Notes under the pieces: generated by a model
Databases searched by the model: none
The model's input: the letters and a program-made list of their open reading frames with translations, nothing else
What the model was told of the DNA's origin: nothing
Shown: in pieces, positions 8,563 to 18,676 of the stretch
Position numbering within the stretch: the first letter of the stretch is position 1
How the letters are laid out: each line of letters begins with the position of its first letter
Made by a program: the position numbers and the translations under genes
Assembly (NCBI RefSeq): GCF_001984195.1
Contig: NZ_MTQN01000008.1
Location: 557,004 to 621,003, forward strand
DNA: 64,000 nucleotides
Direction: 5' to 3'
Origin: Kribbella sp. ALI-6-A
GTDB taxonomy: Bacteria > Actinomycetota > Actinomycetes > Propionibacteriales > Kribbellaceae

Positions 8563-10256
8563 CGGTCACGGCGAACAAGGTCCCCGGTGTCGAGGCCCGG
8601 GCCGGCAAGTTCCGCGGTCCGAGCCTGATCCCGCTGCTGAACGCGATCCAGGCCCGCCGCGGCTGGCTGCCACGCGAGGAGCTGGAGGCGTTGTCGCGGC
8701 AGCAGAAGCGGCCGCTGTACGAGATCGAGGGCCTGGTCTCGTTCTACCCGCACTTCCTCACCGCGCCGCCGAAGGACGTCACGGTCCGCGTCTGCCGCGA
8801 CCTGGCCTGCTGGCTCAAGGGCGCCGAAGGCCCGGCCGCCGACCTCAAGGCCCGGTACGCCGGCGCCGACGACGTCGACGTTCTCGAGATCTCCTGTCCC
8901 GGTCGTTGCGACATGGCGCCGGCGGCCACGGTCAACGAGAAGCCGGTCCGGCTCGAGGACGTCCCGGCCACGATCGAGTTGGCCTCGGGCGGAGACCACG
9001 ATCTCGGCGCGACCGTCGCCTACGTCCCCGAGGGCGGCTGGCCCAACGACCCGTACGCGTCGGGCGAGCACCACTACCGGTCACTGCGGGCGCTGCTGAG
9101 CGGGCAGATCTCCCCGGAGCAGGTGATCACCGCGCTGCAGGACGCCGGCCTGCGCGGGATGGGCGGCGCGGGCTTCCCGACCGGCAAGAAGTGGGAGCTG
9201 GTCCGGGCCGCCGAGGGCCAGGTCAAGTACGCGATCTGCAACGCCGACGAGTCCGAGCCGGGCACCTTCAAGGACCGTCAGCTGCTCGCCGAGCAGCCGC
9301 ATCTGGTGCTGGAAGGCCTGCTGATGGGCATGGTCGTCACCGGCGCGGATGAAGGCTGGGTCTTCATCCGGCACGAGTACGGTCCGGAGGAGGCCGTGCT
9401 GCACACCGAGATCGGGCGGCTGCGCGAGCAGGGCCTGATCGGTTCCGACGTGCTCGGCACCGGGCGCCGGCTGATGCTCGACATCTTCACCTCGCCGGGC
9501 GGCTACATCCTCGGCGAGGAGACCGCGCTGATCGAGTGCATGGAGGGCCACCGGGGCGAACCCCGCAACAAGCCGCCCTTCCCCGGCAACTACGGCCTGT
9601 GGGGCAAGCCGACGCTGATGAACTCGGTCGAGACCTTCGCCGACGTCCCCGCGATTGTTGCCAAGGGCGCCGACTGGTGGAACGCCCAGGGCGTCAACGG
9701 CGCCACCGGGCTGAAGTTCTTCGCAGTCTCCGGCCACGTCGAACGGCCGGGCGTGTACTGCGTGCCGATGGGGACGACGATTCGCGAGCTGATCGACGTC
9801 GCCGGGGGTGTCGCCGGGGGTGCGGAGCTGGAAGCCGTCCAGCCCGGTGGCGCGTCGTCGAACTTCCTGGGACCAGAGCATCTCGACGTACCGCTGGACT
9901 TCGGCACGCTGGCCGAGGCCGGGTCGATGCTGGGATCGGGCGCGATGGTGGTGATGGCCGCCGGGACCGACGCCCTGGCCGCCGCGACCAACGTGCTGCG
10001 GTTCTTCCGCAACGAGTCCTGCGGCAAGTGTGTGCCGTGCCGAGTCGGCTCGACCAAGGCCCACGACCTGTTGACCGACACCCTGAAGTCCGGCGGCGAG
10101 CTGGACGAGGCGCGCAAGGCCCGGCTGCTGGAACTCGAGCTGGTGCTGCGGAAGTCGTCGATCTGTGGCCTCGGGCAAGTAGCGCTCGGACCGGTCGTCA
10201 GCGTGCTCGGTCGCCAGCGCGGCGGTACGACGGCCCGGCCGCAGCCGCGGGACTGA
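8559..10256 (+). CDS. Fused NuoE-NuoF-type NAD(H) diaphorase subunit of formate dehydrogenase
   Basis: A 565-residue fusion starting at GTG 8559. Residues about 1-150 are a NuoE-like thioredoxin-fold [2Fe-2S] domain (CRDLAC and CPGRC). Residues about 165-550 are NuoF-like, with the NAD/FMN motifs LRGMGGAGFPTGKKW and NADESEPGTFKDR and the [4Fe-4S] ligands ESCGKCVPC plus a distal SICGLG. It passes electrons from the FDH clusters to NAD+. Bacterial FDHs usually encode these as separate fdsG and fdsB. The absence of any other electron-transfer subunit suggests that it might serve the upstream AOR too; this is inference. Confidence 0.93.
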   Translation: MTVTANKVPGVEARAGKFRGPSLIPLLNAIQARRGWLPREELEALSRQQKRPLYEIEGLVSFYPHFLTAPPKDVTVRVCRDLACWLKGAEGPAADLKARYAGADDVDVLEISCPGRCDMAPAATVNEKPVRLEDVPATIELASGGDHDLGATVAYVPEGGWPNDPYASGEHHYRSLRALLSGQISPEQVITALQDAGLRGMGGAGFPTGKKWELVRAAEGQVKYAICNADESEPGTFKDRQLLAEQPHLVLEGLLMGMVVTGADEGWVFIRHEYGPEEAVLHTEIGRLREQGLIGSDVLGTGRRLMLDIFTSPGGYILGEETALIECMEGHRGEPRNKPPFPGNYGLWGKPTLMNSVETFADVPAIVAKGADWWNAQGVNGATGLKFFAVSGHVERPGVYCVPMGTTIRELIDVAGGVAGGAELEAVQPGGASSNFLGPEHLDVPLDFGTLAEAGSMLGSGAMVVMAAGTDALAAATNVLRFFRNESCGKCVPCRVGSTKAHDLLTDTLKSGGELDEARKARLLELELVLRKSSICGLGQVALGPVVSVLGRQRGGTTARPQPRD

Positions 10257-10265
10257 GGAGGCACC

Positions 10266-11492
10266 GTGCCCGGGAAGGAGTTCTTCCAGACCCAGTCGGT
10301 CGCGCAGGCCCTGGCGGGATTCCGCCCCCGGCGCCGGACCGGCACGGAGACCGTACGCCGTGAGGACGCGCTCGGCCGGGTTCCGGCCCGGCCGGTCCTG
10401 TCCGGGGCGGAGCTGCCCGGCTTCGCCCGCTCGACGGTGGACGGCTACGCGGTGCGTGCCGCCGACACGTACGGCGCCGGCGACGGGCTCCCGGCGTACC
10501 TGGACGTGGTCGGGGCGTTGCGGATGGGCCGGGCCGCGGATGTCGAGGTGCGGTCGGGCGGTGCCGTGCAGATCCCGACCGGGGCGGCCGTCCCGGCCAG
10601 CGCCGACGCGGTCGTGATGGTGGAGCACACGCAGGTCACCATGCCGGGCGTGATCGAGGTGACGCGGCCGGTGGCAGTCGGCGACGGTGTGGTGCGGGCT
10701 GACGAAGACGTTGCCATTGGCAAGCAGCTTGCCCCCGCCGGGCGGCCGTTGCGGGCCCAGGATCTCGGCTTGCTGGCGGCCGCCGGCGTGACGCAGCTGG
10801 AGGTGTGCCGACGGCCGCGGGTGGCGATCATCTCGACTGGTGACGAGGTGGTTCCGCCGGACACCGCTGAATTGAGTCCTGGGCAGGTACGCGATGCGAC
10901 TGCCTCGGCGCTGGCCGCGCTGGTGACGCAAGCGGGCGGCGAGCCAGCGTCGTACGGGATCGTGGCCGACGACGTGGACCTGCTGACCAAGACGCTGGCC
11001 TCGGCGGTCGCCGAGTGCGACCTGGTCGTCGTGTCGGCCGGTTCGTCGGTCGGTGCGCGCGACGAGACCACGGCCGCGGTCGAGTCCCTCGGCGCGCCCG
11101 GGGTGTACTGCCACGGGCTCGCGATCAAGCCGGGCAAACCGACGTTGCTGGCCGAGTGCTCGGACGTACCGGTGATCGGCCTGCCGGGCAATCCGCTGTC
11201 GGCGCTCGTGGTGTTCCGTATGGTCGGTCTACCGGTCCTGCGACTGGTCGGCGGCATCACCTCCGCGCCGCCGGAGCCGTCCACTCGCGCGACGATGGCC
11301 CGGCCGGTGGCCTCGGCGGCGGGGCGTCTCGACGTCGTTCAGGTGTCCGTGTGCGACGGTGTCGCCACGCCGCTGTTCGGGCACTCGGCTCTGCTGTCGT
11401 TGCTGACCAGCGCGGACGGTTACGTGGTGATCCCCGAGCCGGCGACCGGGCTGGACGCCGGAGCTCAGGTCACCGTGACGATGTACGGATAG
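10266..11492 (+). CDS. moeA: Molybdopterin molybdenumtransferase (MoeA type)
   Basis: A 408-residue MoeA that inserts molybdate or tungstate into adenylated molybdopterin. Visible motifs are STVDGYAVRA, IISTGDEV, VSAGSSVGARDET and the hallmark GLPGNPLSAL; a C-terminal MoeA domain IV follows. GTG 10266 is preceded by GAGGAG at good spacing, and only 9 bp separate it from the diaphorase gene. The next gene is a second MoeA-type protein. Whether one handles Mo and the other W cannot be told from sequence, though such a division is proposed for other organisms with tandem MoeA genes. Confidence 0.92.
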   Translation: MPGKEFFQTQSVAQALAGFRPRRRTGTETVRREDALGRVPARPVLSGAELPGFARSTVDGYAVRAADTYGAGDGLPAYLDVVGALRMGRAADVEVRSGGAVQIPTGAAVPASADAVVMVEHTQVTMPGVIEVTRPVAVGDGVVRADEDVAIGKQLAPAGRPLRAQDLGLLAAAGVTQLEVCRRPRVAIISTGDEVVPPDTAELSPGQVRDATASALAALVTQAGGEPASYGIVADDVDLLTKTLASAVAECDLVVVSAGSSVGARDETTAAVESLGAPGVYCHGLAIKPGKPTLLAECSDVPVIGLPGNPLSALVVFRMVGLPVLRLVGGITSAPPEPSTRATMARPVASAAGRLDVVQVSVCDGVATPLFGHSALLSLLTSADGYVVIPEPATGLDAGAQVTVTMYG

Positions 11493-11502
11493 GTGAGGAC
11501 TC

Positions 11503-13407
11503 GTGCACAGCAGCCCCTTCATCAGTGACGTGCCCGTGGCGGACGCCCTGCAGGCCTGGTACGACGCCTGCGCCGCCGCGGGGTGTCCCGACCGCGTGGC
11601 CGCCGACCTCGTCCCGGTGTCCGACGCCGCGGGACGCGTGACGGCCGAGCCGGTCTGGGCGACCCGGTCGTCGCCGGTCAGCGACGTGGCCGCGATGGAC
11701 GGCATCGCCGTACTGGCTCAGGACACCCATGGCGCGGGGCCGACCAGCCCGCTGCTGCTCGGCCCCGCGTCGTACGTCGTGGTGGACACGGGTGATCCGA
11801 TGCCGGACGGGTGCGACGCGGTCGTCATGCGGGAGCAGGTGCACTACGTCGAGGGCGAGGCCGAGATCAGGTCCGCCGTCCCGCCGTACCAGCACGTGCG
11901 GTCGATCGGTGAGGACATCAGCGCGGGCGAACTGCTGCTGCCCGAGGGCCATCGGCTGCGGCCGGTCGACCTGGCCGCCGCCGCGGCCGCCGGAGCCACC
12001 CGTCTGCTGGTACGCCGCCGCCCGCGGGTGGCCGTGATTCCGACCGGCGACGAGATCGTGCCGGTCGGCTCACCGGTCCGCCGCGGGGAGATCCTCGACA
12101 CCAACTCGCTGATGCTGGTCGCGCAGGCGCAAGAGGCCGGATGCGAGGCGTGGGCGACCGAGATCCAGCCGGACGACGTCGACCGGATCGGTACGGCGCT
12201 GCGCGCGGCGGCGGAGTCGGCGGACCTGGTGATCGTGATCGCGGGCTCGAGCGCCGGCCGAGACGACTACACCGCCCGGATCGTGCGGGAGCTGGGAACA
12301 CTGGCCGTGCACGGCGTCGCCGTCCGGCCCGGCCATCCCGTCGTACTCGGCGCTGTGGACGCGACCCCGGTGGTCGGCGTACCGGGGTATCCGGTGTCGG
12401 CGGCGCTGACCTTCGACATCTTCGTTGCGCCTCTGCTGGCGGCGCTGGAAGGAGCGGCCGCTGCGCAGCGGCCGGAGGTGACCGCGAAGCTGGCGCGCAA
12501 GCTGCCGTCCGTGGTCGGGATGGACGACTGGGTGCGGGTCCGGCTCGGTTCCGTCGGTGGGCAGGTCGTGGCGTCACCGCTGCCGCGCGGCGCCGGGGTG
12601 CTCACGTCGCTGGTCCGGGCGGATGGGCTGCTGCTGGTGCCGGCCGGTGTCGAAGGGCATCACGCGGGTGAAGAGGTCGGCGTTCGGCTGTTGCGCCGGT
12701 TGCCGGAGATCGAGCGCACGATCGTCGCGATCGGTTCGCACGACCTGGTCGTCGACGTCGCGGCGACGATGCTGCGCGGCGCCGACCCGACGCTCACGCT
12801 CGCGTCGTCGAACGTCGGATCGCTCGGCGGTCTGGTCGCGCTGCGGGACGGGTTGTGCCATCTGGCCGGTTCGCATTTGTTGCATCCGGCAACGGGTGAG
12901 TACACGCTGCCCTACCTGGACGAACTGATGCCCGGTCGCGAGCTCGCCGTCATTCGCCTGGTGCACCGCGACCAGGGCCTGATCGTTGCGCCTGGCAACC
13001 CGCTGGGCATCACCGGTCTGGCGGACCTGCCCGAGCACTCGTACGTCAACCGCCAGCGCGGCGCGGGGACCCGGATGCTGCTCGACCAGGAACTGCGCCG
13101 GCTGGAGATCGACCCGGCGGCGGTACGGGGTTACGCCCGCGAGGAACCGACGCACCTGGCCGTCGCGGCCGCCGTCGCCGCGGGCCGGGCCGACTGCGGT
13201 CTCGGCATCCTCGCCGCGGCGCGGGCGTTCGGGCTGGACTTCGTGCCGGTGGCCGAGGAGCCGTACGACCTGGTCGTGGAAGCGTCGAGTCTCGACGACC
13301 CGCTGCTCGCGCCGTTGTGGGAGTTGCTGCAGTCGGCGGACTTCCACGGCGCGATCGCGAAGCTGGGCGGCTACAACACCACCGAGACAGGCAGGCGGTT
13401 GCGATGA
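11503..13407 (+). CDS. MoeA-type protein fused to a periplasmic-binding-like (LysR substrate-type) domain
   Basis: A 634-residue fusion. The first ~400 residues are MoeA-like (VAAMDGIAV, VIPTGDEIVP, IAGSSAGRDDYT) but carry GVPGYPVSA where canonical MoeA has PGNP. The last ~225 residues form a PBP_like domain related to oxyanion-binding proteins (IVAIGSHDLVVDVAATML onward, with NRQRGAGTRMLLDQEL). This architecture is known mainly from archaea and anaerobic bacteria with tungsten enzymes. It starts at GTG 11503, and the final codons overlap tupA (ATGA). The extra domain could bind tungstate or molybdate and hand it to the insertase; that is inference. Confidence 0.88.
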   Translation: MHSSPFISDVPVADALQAWYDACAAAGCPDRVAADLVPVSDAAGRVTAEPVWATRSSPVSDVAAMDGIAVLAQDTHGAGPTSPLLLGPASYVVVDTGDPMPDGCDAVVMREQVHYVEGEAEIRSAVPPYQHVRSIGEDISAGELLLPEGHRLRPVDLAAAAAAGATRLLVRRRPRVAVIPTGDEIVPVGSPVRRGEILDTNSLMLVAQAQEAGCEAWATEIQPDDVDRIGTALRAAAESADLVIVIAGSSAGRDDYTARIVRELGTLAVHGVAVRPGHPVVLGAVDATPVVGVPGYPVSAALTFDIFVAPLLAALEGAAAAQRPEVTAKLARKLPSVVGMDDWVRVRLGSVGGQVVASPLPRGAGVLTSLVRADGLLLVPAGVEGHHAGEEVGVRLLRRLPEIERTIVAIGSHDLVVDVAATMLRGADPTLTLASSNVGSLGGLVALRDGLCHLAGSHLLHPATGEYTLPYLDELMPGRELAVIRLVHRDQGLIVAPGNPLGITGLADLPEHSYVNRQRGAGTRMLLDQELRRLEIDPAAVRGYAREEPTHLAVAAAVAAGRADCGLGILAAARAFGLDFVPVAEEPYDLVVEASSLDDPLLAPLWELLQSADFHGAIAKLGGYNTTETGRRLR

Positions 13408-14228
13408 CGTTCAAGACCTTGGCGGCGGTGCTGGCCGTCGTACTGGTTGCCGGATGCTCCAACAGTACGGCGGCCACGAGCGACTCCGGGCCCTCGGGCA
13501 CGATGGTGCTGGCGACAACGACCAGCACGCAGGACTCCGGCCTGCTCGACGTACTGCTGCCGGCCTTCGACGAGGGCAGCGACTGCTCGGTCAAGACGGT
13601 GGCGGTGGGCTCCGGGCAGGCGATGAAGATGGGTGAGAAGGGCGACGCCGACGTCCTGCTGGTGCACTCGCCCGCTGCCGAGGAGAAGTTCATGGCGGCC
13701 GGTCACGGCAGCAGCCGCGAACCGGTGATGCACAACGACTTCGTGGTCGTCGGACCGCCTGCGGACCCGGTCGGCCTGGCCGGCGCGGCCACCGCCTCGG
13801 CGGCTCTGAAGCGGATCGCCGATCGGCAGGCGCCGTTCGCGTCCCGCGCCGACGACTCCGGCACCAACGCCAAGGAGCTGGCGCTGTGGAAGGCGGCCGG
13901 CGTACGCCCGACCGGCCGGTGGTACGTCGCGACCGGCCAGGGGATGGGCGCCACTCTGACGATCGCCAGCCAGAAGCAGGCCTACACCCTGGCGGATCGC
14001 GGTACCTTCCTGGCCACCAAGGGGCTGCAGTTGAAGGTGCTGTTCGAGGACTCCGCCGACCTGCGCAACGACTACCACGTGATCGTGGTCGACCACGAAG
14101 GCGTGAACACCGCCTGCGCGACGGCGTTCGCCGACTGGGTCCGGGACCGGCCCGCGCAGGAACTGATCGCGAAGTACGGCATCGAGAAGTACGGCGAGGC
14201 GTTGTTCTTCGCCGACGCGAAGCGATGA
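13404..14228 (+). CDS. tupA: Tungstate-binding lipoprotein of the TupABC transporter
   Basis: A 274-residue secreted protein. It has a lipoprotein signal (hydrophobic residues 5-16, lipobox VAGC with Cys17) followed by a periplasmic-binding fold. The LATTTSTQDSGLL segment contains the TTTS motif typical of TupA tungstate binders, and SRADDSGTNAKE is also conserved in the family. It captures tungstate outside the cell for the permease encoded next. Both ends overlap neighbours by 4 bp, tying metal uptake to cofactor and enzyme synthesis. TupA is called rather than ModA on the TTTS motif and on TupB/TupC context. Confidence 0.88.
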   Translation: MTFKTLAAVLAVVLVAGCSNSTAATSDSGPSGTMVLATTTSTQDSGLLDVLLPAFDEGSDCSVKTVAVGSGQAMKMGEKGDADVLLVHSPAAEEKFMAAGHGSSREPVMHNDFVVVGPPADPVGLAGAATASAALKRIADRQAPFASRADDSGTNAKELALWKAAGVRPTGRWYVATGQGMGATLTIASQKQAYTLADRGTFLATKGLQLKVLFEDSADLRNDYHVIVVDHEGVNTACATAFADWVRDRPAQELIAKYGIEKYGEALFFADAKR

Positions 14229-14884
14229 CCGCCGAACCGGTCTACGAGGTCCTGGCGCGCTCGGCGACGGTGTCGCTGACGGCCACCGTCATCGCCTCGC
14301 TGCTCGGGATCTCGCTCGGCACCGCCCTCGCCCTGGCGGGGCTGCCCGGCCGACGGCTGCTCACCGCGGTCGTGAACACCGGGATGGCCGTGCCCACCGT
14401 CGTCGTCGGCCTGATCGTCGCGTTGCTGCTGTGGCGCAGCGGACCACTCGGCGACCTGAACCTGATCTACACCGTGCGCGGCATGATCATCGCGCAGGTC
14501 GCGATCGCGACCCCACTCATCACCGGCATCACGATGGCCGCCCTGCAACTGCTGCCGCCCGAACTGCCCGAGCAGCTGCGATCGCTCGGAGCGAACCGCC
14601 GGCAACTGGTGCTGCGGCTGTGGATCGAGGCGCGGCTGCCGCTGCTCGCCGCGGCGATGGCCGGCTTCGGTCACGCGATCTCCGAAGTCGGCTCCGCGAC
14701 GCTGGTCGGCGGCAACATCCACGGCCAGACCCAGGTGATGACGACCGCGATCGTCGAGAACGTCAGCCGCGGCGAGTTCGGCACCGCGATCGTGTACGGC
14801 GTGATCCTGCTGGTGCTCGCGTTCGTGGTGAACAGCCTGCTCGCCTCGATCCAGCAGCGGGGAGCCGTGTGGGCGCGGAACTGA
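14225..14884 (+). CDS. tupB: Tungstate ABC transporter permease
   Basis: A 219-residue inner-membrane permease of the BPD_transp_1 fold with about five hydrophobic helices. The cytoplasmic coupling loop is visible as LRSLGANRRQLVLRLWIEARLP, close to the EAA consensus. It sits between tupA and tupC with overlapping reading frames, so it forms the channel of the importer. Confidence 0.92.
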   Translation: MTAEPVYEVLARSATVSLTATVIASLLGISLGTALALAGLPGRRLLTAVVNTGMAVPTVVVGLIVALLLWRSGPLGDLNLIYTVRGMIIAQVAIATPLITGITMAALQLLPPELPEQLRSLGANRRQLVLRLWIEARLPLLAAAMAGFGHAISEVGSATLVGGNIHGQTQVMTTAIVENVSRGEFGTAIVYGVILLVLAFVVNSLLASIQQRGAVWARN

Positions 14885-15903
14885 GCCTGCGCGCGGTCCG
14901 GCACCGCCGCGGCGGGCGGGACGTGCTGTCGATCGACCGGCTCGACGTCACCGCGGGCGAACGCCTGGCGGTTCTCGGCCCGAACGGCGCGGGCAAGACG
15001 ACCTTGCTGCGCCTGCTCGCCGCGGTCGAACCGCCGACGGCCGGGCGCATCACGGTCGACGCCCTGGACACGGCGAGCGGGGGAGTGGACCTGCTCAGGC
15101 GGACGGCGTACGTCACGCAGCGGGCGGGTCTGCTCAGTACGAGCGCCTTGCGCAATGTCGAGCTTCCGTTGCAGTGGCGCAAGGTACCCCGCCGGCAGCG
15201 GCGGCAACTGGCGATGGACGCGCTCGACCGGCTGCGCGTCGCGCATCTCGCCGATCGTCCGGCCCGGGCGCTGTCCGGGGGCGAACAGCAGCGGGTCAGC
15301 CTGGCCCGCGCACTCGCGCTGGATCCCGAGGTCCTCCTGCTGGACGAACCCGCGGCCGGCCTCGATGCCCAGTCCCGGACGGTCTTCTTCGCCGATCTCG
15401 ACCGGGCGCTCGGCGATCGAGCGATCACCGTGGTCCAGGTGTCGCACCGAGCCGACGAGGCGCTGCACTTCGCGGACCGCGTGATCGTGCTGCTCGACGG
15501 CCGGATCCACCAGCTCGGAACACCGGACGAGCTGAACCGCCGGCCCGTCGACACCGACGTGGCGGCACTGGTCGGCTACGAGAACCTCATCGACGCCGAA
15601 GTCGGGCCCGACGGAACAGTTCTGGTGGGCGAGGCGCCGACCGGCCTGACCACCGATCACCCGCCGGGCCCGGTCACCGTCGCCGCCTTCGCGAGTGGCG
15701 TCCGGCTGCTGCCCGCGGACTGGCCCGGGCTTCCCGTCCAGGTCACTCGGGTCAGTCCTGGGCCGGGGCACCGCACGGTCGCGGTCGCCGGAGTCGTGTC
15801 CTTGCTGGCCCACGTCCCGCTCGGTGCGGGCACGTTGCGCGCCGGCCTCGCCGTCCGCGCGACCTTCGATCCGGCGCTGAGCACCATCCTGCCGCGCCCC
15901 TGA
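14869..15903 (+). CDS. tupC: Tungstate ABC transporter ATP-binding protein
   Basis: A 344-residue ATPase. Walker A GPNGAGKTT lies near residue 37, signature ALSGGEQQR, Walker B VLLLDEP, H-loop SH. After residue ~235 comes a TOBE-like C-terminal extension that in molybdate/tungstate importers can bind the oxyanion and regulate transport. I chose GTG 14869, preceded by GGGGAG and overlapping tupB by 16 bp; longer readings extend into tupB. It closes the tungsten operon; about 140 bp follow before the hyi start. Confidence 0.9.
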   Translation: MGAELSLRAVRHRRGGRDVLSIDRLDVTAGERLAVLGPNGAGKTTLLRLLAAVEPPTAGRITVDALDTASGGVDLLRRTAYVTQRAGLLSTSALRNVELPLQWRKVPRRQRRQLAMDALDRLRVAHLADRPARALSGGEQQRVSLARALALDPEVLLLDEPAAGLDAQSRTVFFADLDRALGDRAITVVQVSHRADEALHFADRVIVLLDGRIHQLGTPDELNRRPVDTDVAALVGYENLIDAEVGPDGTVLVGEAPTGLTTDHPPGPVTVAAFASGVRLLPADWPGLPVQVTRVSPGPGHRTVAVAGVVSLLAHVPLGAGTLRAGLAVRATFDPALSTILPRP

Positions 15904-15960
15904 ATCCAGCAAGGGCTTTCCGAAATCGCTGGTAGGCAAGGCCTATCGAGTGATCGGAAA

Positions 15961-15976
15961 TGTGACGTTGGTCATG
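15961..15976 (+). promoter_or_regulatory. CRP-like half-conserved site upstream of hyi
   Basis: TGTGACGTTGGTCATG matches the left half of the Crp/GlxR consensus TGTGA-N6-TCACA perfectly and three of five bases of the right half. It sits directly before the -35 box of the hyi promoter, a normal position for an activator. Weak evidence on its own. Confidence 0.3.
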
Positions 15977-15978
15977 CC

Positions 15979-16020
15979 TTGACCGCCTACAGGAGCCAGC
16001 CTACTGTATGCCGTATACCG
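15979..16020 (+). promoter_or_regulatory. Promoter and candidate regulon operator for hyi-gcl-panE2
   Basis: TTGACC (15979-15984), a 17-bp spacer and TACTGT (16002-16007) form a good sigma-70-type promoter. Overlapping the -10 is TACTGTATGCCGTATACCG, with GTATGCC and GTATACC in tandem, matching sites upstream of sucCD, the oxalate carrier, oxc and mobA. A repressor bound here would block polymerase. The hyi ATG is 22 bp downstream. Confidence 0.55.
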
Positions 16021-16042
16021 AGCCCCTCCGAAAGGCGGGACC

Positions 16043-16882
16043 ATGTTGACTGCTGTGCCCACGTTCGCCGTGAACTGCTCGCTGTTGTTCACCGAACTGC
16101 CCCTGCTGCAAAGACCTGCGGCCGCCCGCTCGGCCGGCTTCGACGCGGTCGAGTTCTGGTGGCCCTTCGACTCGGCGCTTCCCGGTGATGCCGAGGTGAC
16201 CGCGTTCGAGCAGGCGATCCTGGACGCCGGCGTCCAGCTGACCGGACTGAACTTCGCCGCCGGCGACATGCCCGGCGGCGACCGCGGACTGGTGTCGTGG
16301 CCGCAACGCTCACTGGAGTTCCGCGACAACATCGCGGTCACGCTGGGCATCGGCGAACGCCTCGGCTGCCGTGCGTTCAACGCGCTGTACGGCAACCGGG
16401 TCGAAGGATCCACCCCGGCTGCGCAGGACGAACTGGCCGCGGAGAACCTCGCTCTGGCCGCCACCGCCGCCGGTTCGTTCGGTGCGACCGTGCTGGTCGA
16501 ACCCGTCAGCGGCGCCGAGCGCTACCCGCTGCTGACCGCGGCCGACGCCGTCGCGGTGATCGACCGGGTGGTCCGCGAGTCCGGTGTCACGAGCATCGGG
16601 CTGCTGGCCGACCTGTACCACCTGACCGTCAACGGGGACGACGTGAGCAAGGCGATCACGACGTACGCCGACCGGATCGCGCACGTGCAGATCGCGGACG
16701 CGCCTGGGCGCCACGAGCCCGGCACCGGAACGATCCCGATCGCCCAGCACCTCGGCGAGCTCGCCGACGCCGGCTACGACGGCTGGATCGGGCTGGAGTA
16801 CAAACCCTCCGGACCGACCACCGACAGCTTCGGCTGGCTGACCGACCTGGCCGCGCCGGACCGTTCCGGTTCTGACCGATAA
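16043..16882 (+). CDS. hyi: Hydroxypyruvate isomerase
   Basis: A 279-residue xylose-isomerase-like TIM barrel. Hyi interconverts hydroxypyruvate and tartronate semialdehyde in the glyoxylate-to-glycerate pathway. The N-terminus (FAVNCSLLFTELPLLQRPAA) and AGFDAVEFWWPF match the family closely; the metal-ligand acidic residues are in VLVEPVS and GLEYKPSG, and DLYHL carries the His. AAAGGCGG precedes ATG 16043. It is the first gene of a three-gene operon with gcl 9 bp downstream, the classic partnership. Confidence 0.92.
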   Translation: MLTAVPTFAVNCSLLFTELPLLQRPAAARSAGFDAVEFWWPFDSALPGDAEVTAFEQAILDAGVQLTGLNFAAGDMPGGDRGLVSWPQRSLEFRDNIAVTLGIGERLGCRAFNALYGNRVEGSTPAAQDELAAENLALAATAAGSFGATVLVEPVSGAERYPLLTAADAVAVIDRVVRESGVTSIGLLADLYHLTVNGDDVSKAITTYADRIAHVQIADAPGRHEPGTGTIPIAQHLGELADAGYDGWIGLEYKPSGPTTDSFGWLTDLAAPDRSGSDR

Positions 16883-16891
16883 GGAGCAGGT

Positions 16892-18667
<1,776 letters not shown>

Positions 18668-18676
18668 GGAGGTCTG

